The notes under the pieces: model-generated | Told to the model about the DNA's origin: nothing | The model's database searches: none | Seen by the model: only the letters and a program-made list of their open reading frames with translations | DNA from: JACQWR01 sp964614365 | GTDB taxonomy: Bacteria > Desulfobacterota > Syntrophia > Syntrophales > JACQWR01 | DNA length: 16,579 nt | Assembly: GCA_964614365.1 (NCBI GenBank) | Contig: CAZTLA010000061.1 | Coordinates: 1 to 16,579 of the forward strand | Direction of reading: 5' to 3' | Part shown: positions 15,031-16,579 of the stretch, in pieces | Position numbering within the stretch: position 1 is the first letter of the stretch | How the letters are laid out: every line of letters begins with the position of its first letter | Position numbers and translations under genes: made by a program

Positions 15031-15732
15031 TCAATCCCGGTCTTTGATAAGCATGGTGGATGGATCGAGAACCAGCGCCTGCTGACTCGACGCACTGGGG
15101 GCGCCCTTCAAGGCAATGATATGAACGTCCTTGCCGGACGGCCTGAGTTGCAGAGCAACGTCGAACAGATCGTCCACGCCCTGGAGAGGCTTGGGCATGG
15201 CGCCGGGAACTGCCTCCTCATGGCGATGGGTATGCACGGCAAACCAGACGTGGAGTCCTCGCTTGCCGGCCAGCGCCTTTAATTCCGCAAGGGTTTTCCG
15301 CACTGTTTCGTTAAAGTGGAGCCCGTCGATAATTACTATCTGGGGCACGAATATGCCCTGCTCCGTAAGGTCGTTGATTCTCTCGTCCAGCCGGGGAACA
15401 CTGAAACCCTCCACCTTAAATGTCAGGATAAACCGGTGCGGCAGTATGCTTTCCCAGAACCGGCTTATCTGCGCCACATTATACAGTTTGGTAAGATCGT
15501 CAAAAAGTTCCTTATACCAAAGCCCGACCTTGGTGACGGGATCCTGCAGGCTGATATGGAGAACGTTTTTCCCCCGCAGCATGCTGCTCAGGGCCAGTTG
15601 CACCATGAGCGCCGTTTTGCCCGTCCCGGCATGGGCAAGCACGGCGCCGAACCCTCCCGCCGGAATGATGTCTTCGTTTTCATATCCCATGAGTTGCAGG
15701 GGATTGCGGAGGATAAGCTCTTTTTTCAGCAT
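15031..15732 (-). CDS. RecA-like P-loop ATPase of unknown function
   Basis: This 233-residue protein has a Walker A loop at 33-40 (AHAGTGKT) and a Walker B strand at 131-136 (QIVIID, then GLHFNE). A strand HVWFAVHTHRHEE at about 161-173 follows. The arrangement resembles RecA/DnaB/KaiC-type ATPase cores rather than ABC proteins. The stretch NVLHISLQDPVTKVGLWYKELFDDL after the P-loop is the usual place of family-specific contacts. It has no membrane or DNA-binding domain that I can recognise. The start at 15732 follows CAGGA with an eight-base spacer. An upstream in-frame ATG at 15798 (22 more residues) has a poorly spaced AAAGGA. The gene lies about 150 bases after the EF-G gene. I cannot name its job. 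Confidence 0.7.
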   Translation of the reverse strand: MLKKELILRNPLQLMGYENEDIIPAGGFGAVLAHAGTGKTALMVQLALSSMLRGKNVLHISLQDPVTKVGLWYKELFDDLTKLYNVAQISRFWESILPHRFILTFKVEGFSVPRLDERINDLTEQGIFVPQIVIIDGLHFNETVRKTLAELKALAGKRGLHVWFAVHTHRHEEAVPGAMPKPLQGVDDLFDVALQLRPSGKDVHIIALKGAPSASSQQALVLDPSTMLIKDRD

Positions 15733-15821
15733 TCTTATATTCCTGTCTCTTAAGTGAAATACCGTTGCCTTGCGTTTAACGGCGGTAGATAACTGCATAC
15801 GCTGCTGCTTTTTCCTTTGTA

Positions 15822-15850
15822 CTTATAGTATAAAACCGCCGAACGGTAAA
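15822..15850 (-). promoter_or_regulatory. Possible sigma-70-like promoter of the ATPase gene
   Basis: On the minus strand TTTACC and TATAAG are separated by 17 bases, just before the ATPase gene. The match is moderate, and the site overlaps a possible terminator of the EF-G gene. Confidence 0.35.
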
Positions 15851-15887
15851 TATCCCAGATGAAACGGGACGGTGGAGCGGCGGATTA
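15829..15887 (-). terminator. Possible terminator after the EF-G gene
   Basis: Starting at the EF-G stop codon on the minus strand, CCGCCG and CGGCGG arms enclose a smaller TCCC/GGGA stem, and the outer arm is followed by TTTTATA. The loop is long, so this is tentative. Confidence 0.3.
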
Positions 15888-16579
15888 CGCGGCGCTCTTC
15901 TTGCGGGCTGCGACCTCTTCGGCAATCTTCTCGGCAATGGACTGCGGCACCTGCTTGTACAGGGCAAACTCCATGGTGAACTGCGCCTTGCCCTGCGTGG
16001 CCGATCGTAAGATCGTGGAAAAACCCACCATCTCGGCCAGGGGCACCTGCGCCTCCACGACGCACATGACCCCCTCGTCCTGCGCGCCCACGATCATCCC
16101 GCGGCGCTGGTTCAGGAGTCCCATGACGGCGCCCTGGAATTCCGTAGGCGTTTCCACGACGACTTTCATGATGGGTTCATGGACAACGGCCTTGGCCTTG
16201 GCATATCCCTCGCGGAAAGCGCCGCGGGCTGCGGCCTGAAAGGCCATGTCGGATGAATCCACGGCATGCGAGGCCCCATCGTTGATTACCACCCTGACGC
16301 CCGTAACGGGAAACTCCAGCTTCGGCCCCTTTTGCAGGCACAGCCGGAATCCCTTCTCGCAGGCAGAAATGTACTGGGTAGGGATTGAACCGCCCTTGAC
16401 CTCGTTATCGAAAACAAAATCCTCATCGGCAACGGGCTCCAGGTATCCCGCCACGCGGGCGAACTGCCCGGCGCCGCCGGTCTGTTTCTTGTGCGTATAG
16501 TTGAATTCCGCCTTCTGGGTAATAGTCTCGCGGTAGGAAACGCGGGGGTTTCCCGTCGTGACCTCGGCGCCGTATTCGC
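15885..16579 (-). CDS. fusA: Elongation factor G, C-terminal part (5' end cut by window edge)
   Basis: EF-G is the GTPase that moves tRNAs and mRNA through the ribosome. Only about 231 C-terminal residues are in the window, covering domains IV and V; the GTPase domain is outside. Domain IV is recognised by TGGAGQFARV, the GGSIPTQYISACEKGF helix and HAVDSSDMAFQAAA. Domain V is recognised by HEPIMKVVVETPTEFQGAVMGLLNQRRGMI, PLAEMVGFSTILRSATQGKAQFTMEF and the final YKQVP. The C-terminal tail AEEVAARKKSAA is Lys- and Ala-rich. The QTGGAGQFARV form, in place of TGGSGQFGHV-type sequences, is typical of the second EF-G type present in many deltaproteobacteria, so this may be a fusA2 paralogue. With the GTPase domain unseen the subtype is left open. 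Confidence 0.92.
   Translation of the reverse strand, partial: EYGAEVTTGNPRVSYRETITQKAEFNYTHKKQTGGAGQFARVAGYLEPVADEDFVFDNEVKGGSIPTQYISACEKGFRLCLQKGPKLEFPVTGVRVVINDGASHAVDSSDMAFQAAARGAFREGYAKAKAVVHEPIMKVVVETPTEFQGAVMGLLNQRRGMIVGAQDEGVMCVVEAQVPLAEMVGFSTILRSATQGKAQFTMEFALYKQVPQSIAEKIAEEVAARKKSAA

Noticed and set aside
1..16579. CRISPR arrays, insertion sequences, phage genes, tRNA or rRNA
   Set aside because: No direct repeats with spacers, transposase motifs, terminal inverted repeats or RNA-gene consensus sequences were seen.

Overview
The window looks like chromosomal DNA of an anaerobic, Gram-negative bacterium, most likely a Desulfobacterota (deltaproteobacterial) syntroph of the Syntrophales type. 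That is inferred from gene content: a fused pilM-pilN in a type IV pilus operon with a sigma-54-like promoter, a DUF169 protein, several Bug/TctC-type binding proteins without membrane partners, and a soluble DMSO-reductase-family enzyme with its Fe-S subunit. No rRNA, tRNA, CRISPR array, insertion sequence or phage gene was seen.

Left part (1-5051). On the minus strand lies a type IV pilus alignment/secretin operon read pilM-N (fused), pilO, pilP, pilQ; pilQ runs off the left edge. It is preceded by a -24/-12 (sigma-54) promoter at about 4391-4421. Divergent from it, on the plus strand, is a small PilZ-domain (c-di-GMP receptor) gene with its own sigma-70-like promoter. Both pilM-N and pilQ appear to start at TTG codons behind strong Shine-Dalgarno sequences.

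Middle-left (5112-7991). A plus-strand set encodes a DUF169 protein, probably starting at CTG, followed by two exported TctC-family solute-binding proteins. No TctA/TctB transporter genes are present in the window.

Middle-right (8015-14723). Minus-strand genes run, in transcription order, TctC-family binding protein, molybdopterin oxidoreductase catalytic subunit, four-cluster ferredoxin subunit, and an unusual PfkB-type kinase. A bicupin metal-binding protein with its own sigma-70-like promoter and a long leader follows. The third TctC protein is a full-length paralogue of the second one, and the pair brackets this redox/kinase/cupin module in inverted orientation. Taken together the genes suggest uptake or sensing of a small organic acid and its redox conversion, but the substrate cannot be read from the sequence. 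The molybdoenzyme seems to lack about 40 residues of its cofactor-binding region.

Right end (15031-16579). A small orphan RecA-like P-loop ATPase follows the C-terminal part of an elongation factor G gene that runs off the right edge.
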